23,321 bases of DNA from the IMG/VR virus record IMGVR_UViG_3300020462_000053, positions 1-23,321 of that record; one strand, 5' to 3'. Positions 6,100-13,790 of the stretch are shown in pieces; position 1 is the stretch's first letter; each line of letters opens with the position of its first letter. The DNA is from a virus. The notes below the pieces were generated by a model. It was not told the DNA's origin. It did no database searches and saw only the letters and a program-made list of their open reading frames with translations. A program made the translations under genes and the position numbers.

Positions 6100-6495
6100 A
6101 TGTTTGAATATAAATGTAAAGTTACAAATGTAGTTGATGGTGATACAGTTGATGTAGACATTGACTTAGGGTTTGGTGTTTGGTTACGAGATCAAAGGAT
6201 TAGACTATATGGTATTGATACACCAGAGTCAAGAACAAGTGATCCATTTGAAAAACCATATGGAAAGGCCGCAACAGAATTTTTAAAAAAATGGCTAGAT
6301 GGTGGAGATGTTACAATTAAAACTTCCAAAGATGGAAGAGGAAAGTTTGGTAGAATACTTGGTGAACTGTGGGTGTTTGATACGAATATTAATAAAAAGA
6401 TGATTGAAGAACATCATGCAGTAGAATATCATGGACAATCTAAAGATGAGATTGCAGAGCAACATATTATAAATCGAGCGTTCCATGATTTGTAG
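6100..6495 (+). CDS. Staphylococcal-nuclease-like (SNase) endonuclease
   Basis: The 131-residue product is a compact thermonuclease fold, about the length of the catalytic core. VVDGDTVDVDIDLGF at 11-25 gives the calcium-binding Asp (D15). The RIRLYGIDTPES segment at 33-44 supplies R35, D40 and E43, and GRILGEL at 84-90 supplies the second catalytic Arg (R85). All active-site residues of SNase have an equivalent, so the enzyme should be active. No signal peptide is present. It starts one base after the PAAR stop and closes the hub operon, so it should be made late and in step with the tail tip. It could degrade host DNA, process phage DNA or travel with the virion; the sequence does not decide between these. 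Confidence 0.88.
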   Translation: MFEYKCKVTNVVDGDTVDVDIDLGFGVWLRDQRIRLYGIDTPESRTSDPFEKPYGKAATEFLKKWLDGGDVTIKTSKDGRGKFGRILGELWVFDTNINKKMIEEHHAVEYHGQSKDEIAEQHIINRAFHDL

Positions 6496-6502
6496 AAATC
6501 GT

Positions 6503-6510
6503 TATAAATA
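6503..6510 (+). promoter_or_regulatory. T4-type late promoter for the wedge operon
   Basis: An exact TATAAATA box lies in the 33-base gap between the nuclease stop (6495) and the gp25 start (6529). A predicted start near 6516-6517 gives a leader that begins at the ribosome site AGGGAGA. The 7-base arms ATTTGTA (6488-6494) and TACAAAT (6509-6515) flank it, but there is no T-tract. Confidence 0.85.
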
Positions 6511-6528
6511 CAAATAGGGAGAAACGTA

Positions 6529-6972
6529 ATGGTTGCAAATCCAAGTGCATTTAAAGACGCAGAGAGTACAAGTGACTCAACTAGAAATGCACAAGTATTT
6601 ACTGATATAAATTTAAATTTGGTTAAGCACCCAGTTACTGGCGATATTGCAAAACTATCAAACGTAGAAGCTGTTAAAGCAAGTGTAAGAAATTTAATTA
6701 ATACGAATAAAGGAGAAAGACCATTCCAACCAGAGATTGGTTCTGATATTCGTAAAGCTCTTTTTGAACCAATGACTAGTGCAGTATCAAGTTCTATTAA
6801 AACATTTGTAAGAGATTTGATAGAAACCTATGAACCAAGAGCAGAATTAGTAAGTATTGATACTACTGAAGATTTTGATAACAATACTTATAATGTTACG
6901 ATAACATTCTTTTTGATAAATTCACCTAGTGGTGTTCAATCAATGAATATACTTTTAGAGAGATTAAGATAA
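6529..6972 (+). CDS. 25: Baseplate wedge protein gp25
   Basis: The 147-residue product has the conserved gp25/GPW core: HPVTGDI at 34-40, a helix (VEAVKASVRNLI), then GERPFQPEIGSDIRKALFEP at 62-81. It ends in a beta strand region (YNVTITFFL) that pairs into the baseplate. gp25 binds gp6 and joins the wedge core to the sheath. Despite the domain name gp25-like lysozyme it has no enzyme activity in known baseplates. The ribosome site AGGGAGA (6516-6522) and its own late promoter precede it. The gp6 gene follows after one base, the usual W-J pairing in contractile tails. Confidence 0.93.
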   Translation: MVANPSAFKDAESTSDSTRNAQVFTDINLNLVKHPVTGDIAKLSNVEAVKASVRNLINTNKGERPFQPEIGSDIRKALFEPMTSAVSSSIKTFVRDLIETYEPRAELVSIDTTEDFDNNTYNVTITFFLINSPSGVQSMNILLERLR

Positions 6973-6973
6973 A

Positions 6974-8923
6974 ATGGCTGGTAAATTACAAGTAACAGAA
7001 TTAGATTTTGATAGCATCAAAACAAATTTAAAAACCTATTTAAAAGGACAAAGTGAATTTTCAGATTATAATTTTGAAGGTTCTGGTTTATCTACTCTTG
7101 TAGATCTTCTTGCATATAATACACATTACCTAGCGATGAATGCAAATTATTTTACAAACGAAATGTTTTTAGATACTGCAACGACTCGTGACTCTGTCGT
7201 ATCACACGCAAAAACATTAGGTTATACTCCTCGTTCTGCAAGAGCTCCAAAAGCAGTTATTGATATATCAGTACCAGTATCTAATGGAAATATTACTTCT
7301 GTTACTATGAGTAAAGGAACAAGGTTTACAACAAACTTTGATGGAACAACTTATGGGTTTTTAGTAAATGAAGATATAACGGCATCAGTATCTGGCAGTC
7401 GTGCTAATTTTGTAAATGTTTCTATCTTTGAAGGTACACTTGCAAAAGCAAAGTATACTGTAGACAGTAACAATCCAGATAAGAAATTTATTATTACTAG
7501 TAATAGAGCTGATACAACAACACTAAAAGTTTCAGTTCAAACATCTGCAACTGATACCTCACTCACTACATATACTCTTGCAACTGAATTAACAAATGTT
7601 ACTGCAACATCTCCTGTATACTTTTTACAAGAAGATCATCATGGAGAATTTGAAGTTTACTTTGGCGATAATGTTTTAGGTCAAGGTTTAGTAGATGGTA
7701 ATATTGTTATATTAGAATATGTTGTTACAAATCAAAAAGAGGCTAATGGTTCATCTATATTTTCTTCACCAAGTATTGGTGGACAAAGTGGTGGAATTGT
7801 AACGACTACTACAGAAGCAACTGGTGGTGATATTCCAGAGAGTATACAATCAATAAAGTATTATGCACCATTAAGTTATACTGCACAAAACAGAGCTGTT
7901 ACTGCATTTGATTATAAGGCACTTATTCCTAAAGTTTATCCAAACGTAAAAAGTATTCAAGTATGGGGTGGAGAAGATAATGATCCACCAATATATGGAC
8001 AGGTATATGTTTCAATATCTCCTACTGCTGGAACAACTCTTACACAAACACAAAAGGCAAATATTATTTCAGATTTAAAACAATATAATATTGCATCAGT
8101 AAGACCAGTAATAATAGATCCAGAAGTTTTATATGTTATTGTAGATATAGACTTTAGATATGATCCTAATAAAACTGTAAAAACTGCTACTGATTTACAA
8201 AGTGCTATTGATACCCTTGTAAGTAATTATAGTGGAGATATTTTAGAAAGGTTTGATGGTATGTTTAGATATTCAGAATTATCTAGACTAGTTGATAATT
8301 CTGATAGTTCTATTTTAAGTAACATTATGAACATAAGATTATACAAAGCCATTACTCCTACCATATCAACATCAAAACAATATGACATAAATTTTTATAA
8401 TAAAATATATCATCCATATGATGGTAATGAATCTCCTGTTATATCTTCTACAGGATTTACGATTGCTGGTTCTACTGAAACACACTTTTTAGATGATAAT
8501 GGTTCTGGTGTTGTTAGACTTTATAGAATGGTTGCAGATACTAGAACATATGTAAACAATACTGCTGGAACTATTAATTATACCACAGGTGCAATTAGTA
8601 TTACAGATTTAAATGTTACATCTACTGTTAATGAAAATGGTACAATTCACGTATTTACCATACCAGATTCAAATGATATTATTCCAGTAAGAAATCAACT
8701 TATCTCTATTGATCTTGGCGGTTCTTCTATAATTGCACAGACAGATCAAAATGGAACAACTGCATCAGTTGGCTCACATACAAATGTAGGTTCTTTTGGT
8801 GGAACAACTACAGGAACTGGTACAGTAACATTTGGAACAACAACATCATCAACTTCAGTATCAAGTACTGCAAGTAGTTCATCATCTTCATCATCAAGTT
8901 CATCTTCATCTAGTGGTTATTAA
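6974..8923 (+). CDS. 6: Baseplate wedge protein gp6 (baseplate J-like)
   Basis: The 649-residue product matches T4 gp6 in length (about 660) and in pattern. The N-terminus has LDFDSIKTNLKTYLKGQ at 10-26, then YNFEGSG and LVDLLAYNTHYLAMNANY, typical of gp6/baseplate_J proteins that dimerise into the inner baseplate ring. Later it has the EVYFGD strand, RAVTAFDYKALI around 313-324 and VKSIQVWGGEDNDPP after it, all gp6-like. The C-terminal 100 or so residues are beta-rich and end in a low-complexity Thr/Ser tail with 14 consecutive Ser (634-647). The tail is not part of the T4 protein as I know it. It sits directly after gp25 and two bases before the gp7-like gene. Confidence 0.9.
   Translation: MAGKLQVTELDFDSIKTNLKTYLKGQSEFSDYNFEGSGLSTLVDLLAYNTHYLAMNANYFTNEMFLDTATTRDSVVSHAKTLGYTPRSARAPKAVIDISVPVSNGNITSVTMSKGTRFTTNFDGTTYGFLVNEDITASVSGSRANFVNVSIFEGTLAKAKYTVDSNNPDKKFIITSNRADTTTLKVSVQTSATDTSLTTYTLATELTNVTATSPVYFLQEDHHGEFEVYFGDNVLGQGLVDGNIVILEYVVTNQKEANGSSIFSSPSIGGQSGGIVTTTTEATGGDIPESIQSIKYYAPLSYTAQNRAVTAFDYKALIPKVYPNVKSIQVWGGEDNDPPIYGQVYVSISPTAGTTLTQTQKANIISDLKQYNIASVRPVIIDPEVLYVIVDIDFRYDPNKTVKTATDLQSAIDTLVSNYSGDILERFDGMFRYSELSRLVDNSDSSILSNIMNIRLYKAITPTISTSKQYDINFYNKIYHPYDGNESPVISSTGFTIAGSTETHFLDDNGSGVVRLYRMVADTRTYVNNTAGTINYTTGAISITDLNVTSTVNENGTIHVFTIPDSNDIIPVRNQLISIDLGGSSIIAQTDQNGTTASVGSHTNVGSFGGTTTGTGTVTFGTTTSSTSVSSTASSSSSSSSSSSSSSGY
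8873..8914 (+). repeat. Poly-serine codon tract at the end of gp6
   Basis: Fourteen serine codons in a row (7 TCA, 3 TCT, 4 AGT) lie just before the final Gly-Tyr. The preceding 20 codons are also mostly Ser and Thr. The TCA/TCT mix makes it a near-microsatellite that could vary in length by slippage without breaking the frame. Confidence 0.9.
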
Positions 8924-8925
8924 TA

Positions 8926-11700
8926 ATGTCAGGCTGTCCTAGAACATCTAAATTAGAAAGTAAAGTATCTCCTCATATTGAGGAACAACTACCAGAGTTT
9001 GTTCGTTCTGAACATCCTTTGTTTGCATCTTTCGTTAAACACTACTATCAATTTTTAGAAGCTGGTTGTTTAACATTAGGTGGTTCTAATGATTATCTAG
9101 CACAAGAAACACTTACCAATAATTTAATCCTTGATAACAATGATGACAAAATTGTTCTTGAAAGTTCTGTGGGTAAGTTTCAAGAAGGTGAAACTATTCG
9201 TGGAGAAAAAAGTAAATATACTGCAACAATACTGGTAGATGATTATGACTCTACTGGTAAACTCTACATTAGTTCACAACAAAAATTTGCAAAAGGTGAA
9301 AATGTAGTTGGATTAACTTCTGGTGCAAGAGCTGTTGTTAATGATTATCAAGGTAATCCTATACAAAACATACAACAATTATTAGCGTATGCAGATATAG
9401 ATAATACAGTTTATACTTTCTTTGATAAATTTAAAAAATCATTTTTAGAATCTTTGCCTGAGTCTATTACAGACAATATTGATATAAGAAATCTAATTAA
9501 AAGTGTAAAAGATTTATACGAAGCAAGAGGTACAGAAGAAGGTCACAAGTTATTCTTCAGAATATTGTTTGATCAAGAATCCAGTTTATTATACCCAAAA
9601 GATAATATGATGAAACTTTCTGATGGTCAGTGGAGCACTGACTATCTTATGAGAGTTAGAGAAGATGGTAATTCAGATTTTTCTCAATTGGTTGGAAAAA
9701 CTGTTACTGGAGAAACATCTGGTGCAACAGCTGTTGTACAGAGTGTTACTAAATTTATCTATGGTGCAGATGTTATTGCAGAATTAAATTTAGATCGTGG
9801 AACTATTATAGGAACTTTTGACTCTGGTAGTGCTGATTTACTTTTATCAGAAGATGGAGATACTCTTATTACAGAGAGTGATGAACAAATAAGAGAAGAA
9901 GGTTCTATAGGGGAGATTGTTACTGGTGTTTCTAATACTTTAGATCTTACTATTACTGCAAGAGTTGTTGGTATTACAAATAATATTAGTCTTTCTAGTA
10001 GAGGACAATATTATAGAGTTAATGATATTATTCATTTTTCTTTACCCCAAGATGTTTCGGTTGGAGTTAAGGGTGAAGTGCGAAGTATTGGAACTGGTGG
10101 CGTAACTGACGTTTATATTGAAGATGGTGGTACAGGATATACTTATAACGATACTGTAACTTTTAATAATGCAAACACAAATGGAGTTGATGCAACTGCT
10201 AATATAGCTGTATTGGGTGGTATTCTAACAATAGAAAATGATACATACCCAGATAATATTGTTTTAGAAGGAGCATCAGATCACAATAAGTTAATTATAA
10301 AAGATACGAATGGTGAACTGCATGAGTTACAACAAGAAGAACAACTAGGAGATAATAGTGGACTCCTACTAGAAAATGGCCATAATATTATTTTAGAAAG
10401 TGAAACTTTACTTTCTGCACAAAGAACATCAATAAGAAAAATAAGAGTTACTAAAAAAGGTAATGGTTATACAAAACTTCCAGATGTTACAATAACATCT
10501 TCTACAGGATCAAATGCAAAAGTTCTTGCTACTACAACTGATGGTATTGGAAGAATATTAGAAATACAAATGAAAGACTATGGTGTAGGTTATGTTCGTC
10601 CACCTACTGTCACTTTCAATAAAAATGTAATTGTAAAGAATGTAAGTGGTACATTTAATAAAGGCGATGTAATAACATCTTTTAATGGAACTATAGAATC
10701 TTATGATAGTACATTACAATTATTAGAAATAAAATCTGAAATAGAACACTTTACTGAAGGTGATTCTATAACTACGGCTAGTGCAAATGCAACTGCTCAT
10801 CAATGTGTTCATGCAGAAGCATCTGCAAGTAATGGTGCAATAGTTATTTCTAGTGGTGATTACTCTGGATTTAAAGGACAACTCAACGAAGAACAAATGA
10901 AGATTCAAGATTCTAGATTTTATCAAGATTACTCTTATGTAGTAAAGGTTGGTGAATCTATTAATATTTGGAGAGATAGTATTATAAGATCAGTTCATCC
11001 TGCTGGTTGGAATGTATTTGGTGAAGTATCTATTGCAACTTCTATTGCAGAAGCACAACTTCATTCTATGAAGATAAGAAATCCAGCTGCTGGTGATGTT
11101 GTCGATTTTACATCTGATACAACAACATACTCACCAGAACTTGCATCTACATTTAGAACAATATTTTCTTCTAGATTTAGAAGAAGATTAGGTACTGCTG
11201 ATGATGGTACAACATTGAATACAACAAATCCAATGAGTGGTACAGAGTTTGAAGATATATGGGAAACAAACTCTCCTAATAATAAATTAGATAATGATAA
11301 CAAACGTGAAAGAACTGTTAGTAGTTCTTATGAATTTGAAATTGGAGTAGGTGGTGGTATAGTTGGGGTCTTTAGTCCTACTTTAGAACTATTACCTAAG
11401 TACGCATTTTCACAACCACCAACTGGAACAAATGTTGCAATTCCACATTATCCAGGCCTTACAAGACAAGTAAGACTTGATGATACAAACCAAAGTGCAT
11501 ATTTTACAATTGGACAGTTTTCACAATTCAGAATTAATCAAGTAAGTGATTCAAATGGAGATATTCCAGAAACTGCAAAAAGTGTAAAAATAAATGTACA
11601 ACCACCAGGCGAAATTATTTTAATAAGAACTGGTTCAGTAACATTTGATAGTTCATCTACTACTATAGACGATACTACTAGAACATTTGATGACCAGTGA
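8926..11700 (+). CDS. 7: Baseplate wedge protein, gp7-like
   Basis: The 924-residue product is close in size to T4 gp7 (1032). Its N-terminus (LPEFVRSEHPLF at 22-33, then KHYYQFLE) is the pattern seen in gp7-like wedge proteins of marine T4-like phages. A second helical block (about 165-235: FDKFKKSFLESLPE, then LIKSVKDLYEARGTEEGHKLFFRILF) continues it. The centre holds beta repeats with a G-x-GY-(x)n-P-x-V-T core, near residues 398-412, 512-525 and 548-562. The C-terminal 250 residues are less ordered in pattern. It follows gp6 by two bases and ends 36 bases before the next late unit. The gp7 label rests on position, size and N-terminal pattern, so an unrelated large structural protein cannot be excluded. 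Confidence 0.68.
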   Translation: MSGCPRTSKLESKVSPHIEEQLPEFVRSEHPLFASFVKHYYQFLEAGCLTLGGSNDYLAQETLTNNLILDNNDDKIVLESSVGKFQEGETIRGEKSKYTATILVDDYDSTGKLYISSQQKFAKGENVVGLTSGARAVVNDYQGNPIQNIQQLLAYADIDNTVYTFFDKFKKSFLESLPESITDNIDIRNLIKSVKDLYEARGTEEGHKLFFRILFDQESSLLYPKDNMMKLSDGQWSTDYLMRVREDGNSDFSQLVGKTVTGETSGATAVVQSVTKFIYGADVIAELNLDRGTIIGTFDSGSADLLLSEDGDTLITESDEQIREEGSIGEIVTGVSNTLDLTITARVVGITNNISLSSRGQYYRVNDIIHFSLPQDVSVGVKGEVRSIGTGGVTDVYIEDGGTGYTYNDTVTFNNANTNGVDATANIAVLGGILTIENDTYPDNIVLEGASDHNKLIIKDTNGELHELQQEEQLGDNSGLLLENGHNIILESETLLSAQRTSIRKIRVTKKGNGYTKLPDVTITSSTGSNAKVLATTTDGIGRILEIQMKDYGVGYVRPPTVTFNKNVIVKNVSGTFNKGDVITSFNGTIESYDSTLQLLEIKSEIEHFTEGDSITTASANATAHQCVHAEASASNGAIVISSGDYSGFKGQLNEEQMKIQDSRFYQDYSYVVKVGESINIWRDSIIRSVHPAGWNVFGEVSIATSIAEAQLHSMKIRNPAAGDVVDFTSDTTTYSPELASTFRTIFSSRFRRRLGTADDGTTLNTTNPMSGTEFEDIWETNSPNNKLDNDNKRERTVSSSYEFEIGVGGGIVGVFSPTLELLPKYAFSQPPTGTNVAIPHYPGLTRQVRLDDTNQSAYFTIGQFSQFRINQVSDSNGDIPETAKSVKINVQPPGEIILIRTGSVTFDSSSTTIDDTTRTFDDQ

Positions 11701-11708
11701 TATAAATA
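11701..11708 (+). promoter_or_regulatory. T4-type late promoter for the fibre cassette
   Basis: An exact TATAAATA box starts one base after the gp7-like stop codon. The next gene starts at 11736 with GGAG at 11722-11725, giving a leader of about 21 bases. It separates the fibre cassette from the wedge operon as its own late unit. Confidence 0.83.
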
Positions 11709-11735
11709 AGAGGAAACCTTTGGAGAAATTCTAAA

Positions 11736-13010
11736 ATGGCAAAACAAGTAATAGGAATAGGTAATGCAGCTAATGATGGAAGTGGAGATCCATTAAGAAC
11801 TGCTGGTGATAAAGTAAATGATAACTTTAATGAATTTTATAGTAAACTTGGAGATGGAACAAATTTATATCCTTTGACATTTCCAAATGCAAATGCTACT
11901 ATTTTAACAACCTCTAATGCAGATGTAGGTGCAACTACAACATCAAGTTTAAATGCAGATCATATTTTAATAAATGATGATGGTATTTTGAAAAAGATTA
12001 CTCCAGCTAATCTTGGAATAGGTAGTGCTTATACGTTATTAGTACAAGAAGAAGGCAGTAATACATCTACAACTGGTGCTACCACTTTAAACTTTGTAGG
12101 TGCTGGGGTTACTGCGTCTGGTGCTGGTGCAACAAAAACTTTAACTATACCAGGCGGATCTGGTATAAATGTGCAAGATGAAGGTGGTGCATTAAGTACT
12201 GCTGGAACTACTTTTAATTTTGTAGGTTCTGGTGTAACTGCATCTGGAACTGGTGCAACAAAAACTATAACTATTCCTGGCGGCGCTTCACAAAATGTAT
12301 TTGATAAAGTTGCAGTAAGTGGACAATCTAATGTAGTAGCAGATAGTGCAACTGATACTCTTACTTTAGTTGCTGGTACTAATGTTACGATTACTACAGA
12401 CGCTAACGCTGATAGTGTTACAATTAATTCTACTGGAACTACAGATTTAAACAGTTTATCTGCTGGTGTAGTTAATATACAAAATGATAGTATTGGATTT
12501 ATTGATGCAGATGATAGTAATAATAGTAAGAAAGAATCAATCGCTGACTTTTTAGTTGCAATTTCTGGTTCTGGTATTGTTATAAGTGGTGGTCAACTAA
12601 CAGCAGCTACTGGTACACTATCAAATGTTGTAGAGGATACTACGCCTCAACTAGGTGGCGATTTAGATGTAAATGGCAAAACTATTATGCATACTTTTAA
12701 CATAACTGCAAGTGGAACTGATCATTATGTTTTTGCTGATACTGGAAATGTTTGGTTTCCATCATCAGAAAATGATCCGACCTTATATTTACGTAGAGGT
12801 GAACAATATAAATTTAATAATACTTCTGGTGGACACCCAATTAGAATACAATCAACGTCTGGTGCAAGTGGAACAGCATATAATGTTGGTGTAACAAATA
12901 ATGCTGGTTCTGGTGCAGTTATATTTAAAGTATCAATGAGTGCGCCTGCAACACTTTATTACCAATGCACATCTCATGCAAACATGAATGGTACAATTAA
13001 TATAGTTTAA
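11736..13010 (+). CDS. Fibre or adhesin protein with cupredoxin-like C-terminus
   Basis: The 424-residue product begins with a module (IGIGNAANDGSGDPLR, then GDKVNDNFNEFY, residues 6-35) that is common at the head of fibre-type structural proteins of marine myoviruses and is probably the baseplate or fibre joint. Residues 103-141 and 146-183 are two copies of a 38-39-residue beta repeat (VQ-D/E-EG ... TIPGG). Residues 230-315 include another fibre segment with PQLGGDLDVNGK. Residues 318-424 look like a cupredoxin: H367 in GGHPIRI, then C411, H414 and M417 in CTSHANMNGT, a complete type 1 copper ligand set with the C-x2-H-x2-M-x-G spacing of plastocyanin-like proteins. It may bind copper or may use the fold only as a binding domain. 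It is the first gene of the fibre cassette. Confidence 0.75.
   Translation: MAKQVIGIGNAANDGSGDPLRTAGDKVNDNFNEFYSKLGDGTNLYPLTFPNANATILTTSNADVGATTTSSLNADHILINDDGILKKITPANLGIGSAYTLLVQEEGSNTSTTGATTLNFVGAGVTASGAGATKTLTIPGGSGINVQDEGGALSTAGTTFNFVGSGVTASGTGATKTITIPGGASQNVFDKVAVSGQSNVVADSATDTLTLVAGTNVTITTDANADSVTINSTGTTDLNSLSAGVVNIQNDSIGFIDADDSNNSKKESIADFLVAISGSGIVISGGQLTAATGTLSNVVEDTTPQLGGDLDVNGKTIMHTFNITASGTDHYVFADTGNVWFPSSENDPTLYLRRGEQYKFNNTSGGHPIRIQSTSGASGTAYNVGVTNNAGSGAVIFKVSMSAPATLYYQCTSHANMNGTINIV
12042..12284 (+). repeat. Tandem 38-39-residue beta repeat in the fibre protein
   Basis: Two copies lie at 12042-12158 and 12171-12284. They share VQ-x-EG, NFVG-x-GVTASG, GATKT and TIPGG, and long stretches are near identical at the DNA level (for example around GGTGCAACAAAAACT). 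This fits a fairly recent internal duplication in the fibre shaft. Confidence 0.85.
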
Positions 13011-13022
13011 TAGGAGCAAAAA

Positions 13023-13373
13023 ATGGCTATAGACACTATAGGAACAAAATCTAGTGCAGCTGCAACTGGAAGAGGTTTGTCCGAAGTAATAGAAAAAATA
13101 GATTTTGGTGCATGGACAGTAACAGAAAGTAGTGGTAATATAAATTTTGCACATAATGGTGCAACTAAAGTTACACTTACTTCAGCTGGAAATATAGATT
13201 TAACTGGAAATGTTAATGTTTCTGGACTTTTAGATCTTGGAAACTGGACTATTAATGAAAATGGAAGTGGATTATTTTTTGCTCATGGTGGTACAGATAG
13301 AGTAAAAATAAATTCAAATGGAAACATTGATATGTCTGGTGATGTAAACTCAAATGATAGTTCAATAACTTAA
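13023..13373 (+). CDS. Small fibre-like protein made of two repeats
   Basis: After a short head (residues 1-26) the 116-residue product consists almost only of two 41-residue repeats (27-67 and 71-111). Both follow D-F/L-G-x-WT-(x)n-G-x-x-x-FAH-x-G-(x)n-N-G/A-NID-x-(S/T)G. The repeats read as beta hairpins of the kind found in phage fibre shafts. No enzyme or signal motif is visible. It could be a fibre shaft subunit, an adaptor or a decoration protein. AGGAG at 13012-13016 is a strong ribosome site. It lies between two fibre genes in the same direction with gaps of about 10 bases, so co-expression is expected. Confidence 0.68.
   Translation: MAIDTIGTKSSAAATGRGLSEVIEKIDFGAWTVTESSGNINFAHNGATKVTLTSAGNIDLTGNVNVSGLLDLGNWTINENGSGLFFAHGGTDRVKINSNGNIDMSGDVNSNDSSIT
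13101..13355 (+). repeat. Duplicated 41-residue module
   Basis: Copies at 13101-13223 and 13233-13355 encode aligned segments of equal length. Conserved positions include the W in G-x/N-WT, FAH-x-G, and NID-L/M-(S/T)G. Divergence is moderate, so the duplication is older than the one in the preceding gene. Confidence 0.82.
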
Positions 13374-13382
13374 TGGTGAGTT

Positions 13383-13586
13383 ATGGCATATAAAATCGGA
13401 GATACAACTGTAATAGATAATTCTCGTAATGTAACTACTGGAATGGTAACTGTTACATCAACAACTAATTTTGTATCACCAAATGGAAACACTGCTGGAA
13501 GGCCAGGTAGTCCATCTGTCGGACATATGTATTTTGATACTGACTTAAAAAAATTACTGACCTATAATGGTACTGATTGGAAATAG
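13383..13586 (+). CDS. 67-residue protein duplicating the next fibre's head module
   Basis: It is a complete small reading frame beginning MAYKIGDTTVIDNSR, identical to the first 15 residues of the 625-residue fibre that follows. The similarity continues to the end: TNFVSPNGNTAGRPGSPSVG aligns with TNLVIPSGTTSNRPTGAVG, and MYFDTDLKKLL with LYFDTDLGKLL. It stops exactly where the fibre's head module ends (DWK against SWIV). A GGTGAG ribosome site lies at 13375-13380. Either this is a functional stand-alone head, for example a capping or joint subunit, or it is what is left of a fibre whose distal part was lost. The intact frame and ribosome site favour function. Confidence 0.68.
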   Translation: MAYKIGDTTVIDNSRNVTTGMVTVTSTTNFVSPNGNTAGRPGSPSVGHMYFDTDLKKLLTYNGTDWK

Positions 13587-13790
13587 GAAAAGAATATGGC
13601 ATATAAAATTGGTGATACAACTGTAATAGATAATAGTAGAGAGTTAACTGCTGTTGGTGTAACTCCATCTACTAATTTAGTTATACCATCTGGAACAACT
13701 TCAAACAGACCAACTGGTGCTGTAGGAAAATTATATTTTGATACTGATTTAGGAAAACTTTTGGTTCATGATGGAACATCATGGATTGTT
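13383..13790 (+). repeat. Duplicated fibre-head coding module
   Basis: The 67-codon module at 13383-13583 is followed 10 bases after its stop codon by a second copy at 13596-13790 that continues into the long fibre. The first 39 bases of the two copies differ at only two third-codon positions. A unit like this could support recombination between fibre genes. Confidence 0.8.

Noticed and set aside
6109-6116. TATAAATG at the start of the nuclease gene
   Set aside because: One base off the late box and inside the coding region just after the start codon, so it could not serve this gene; chance in AT-rich DNA.
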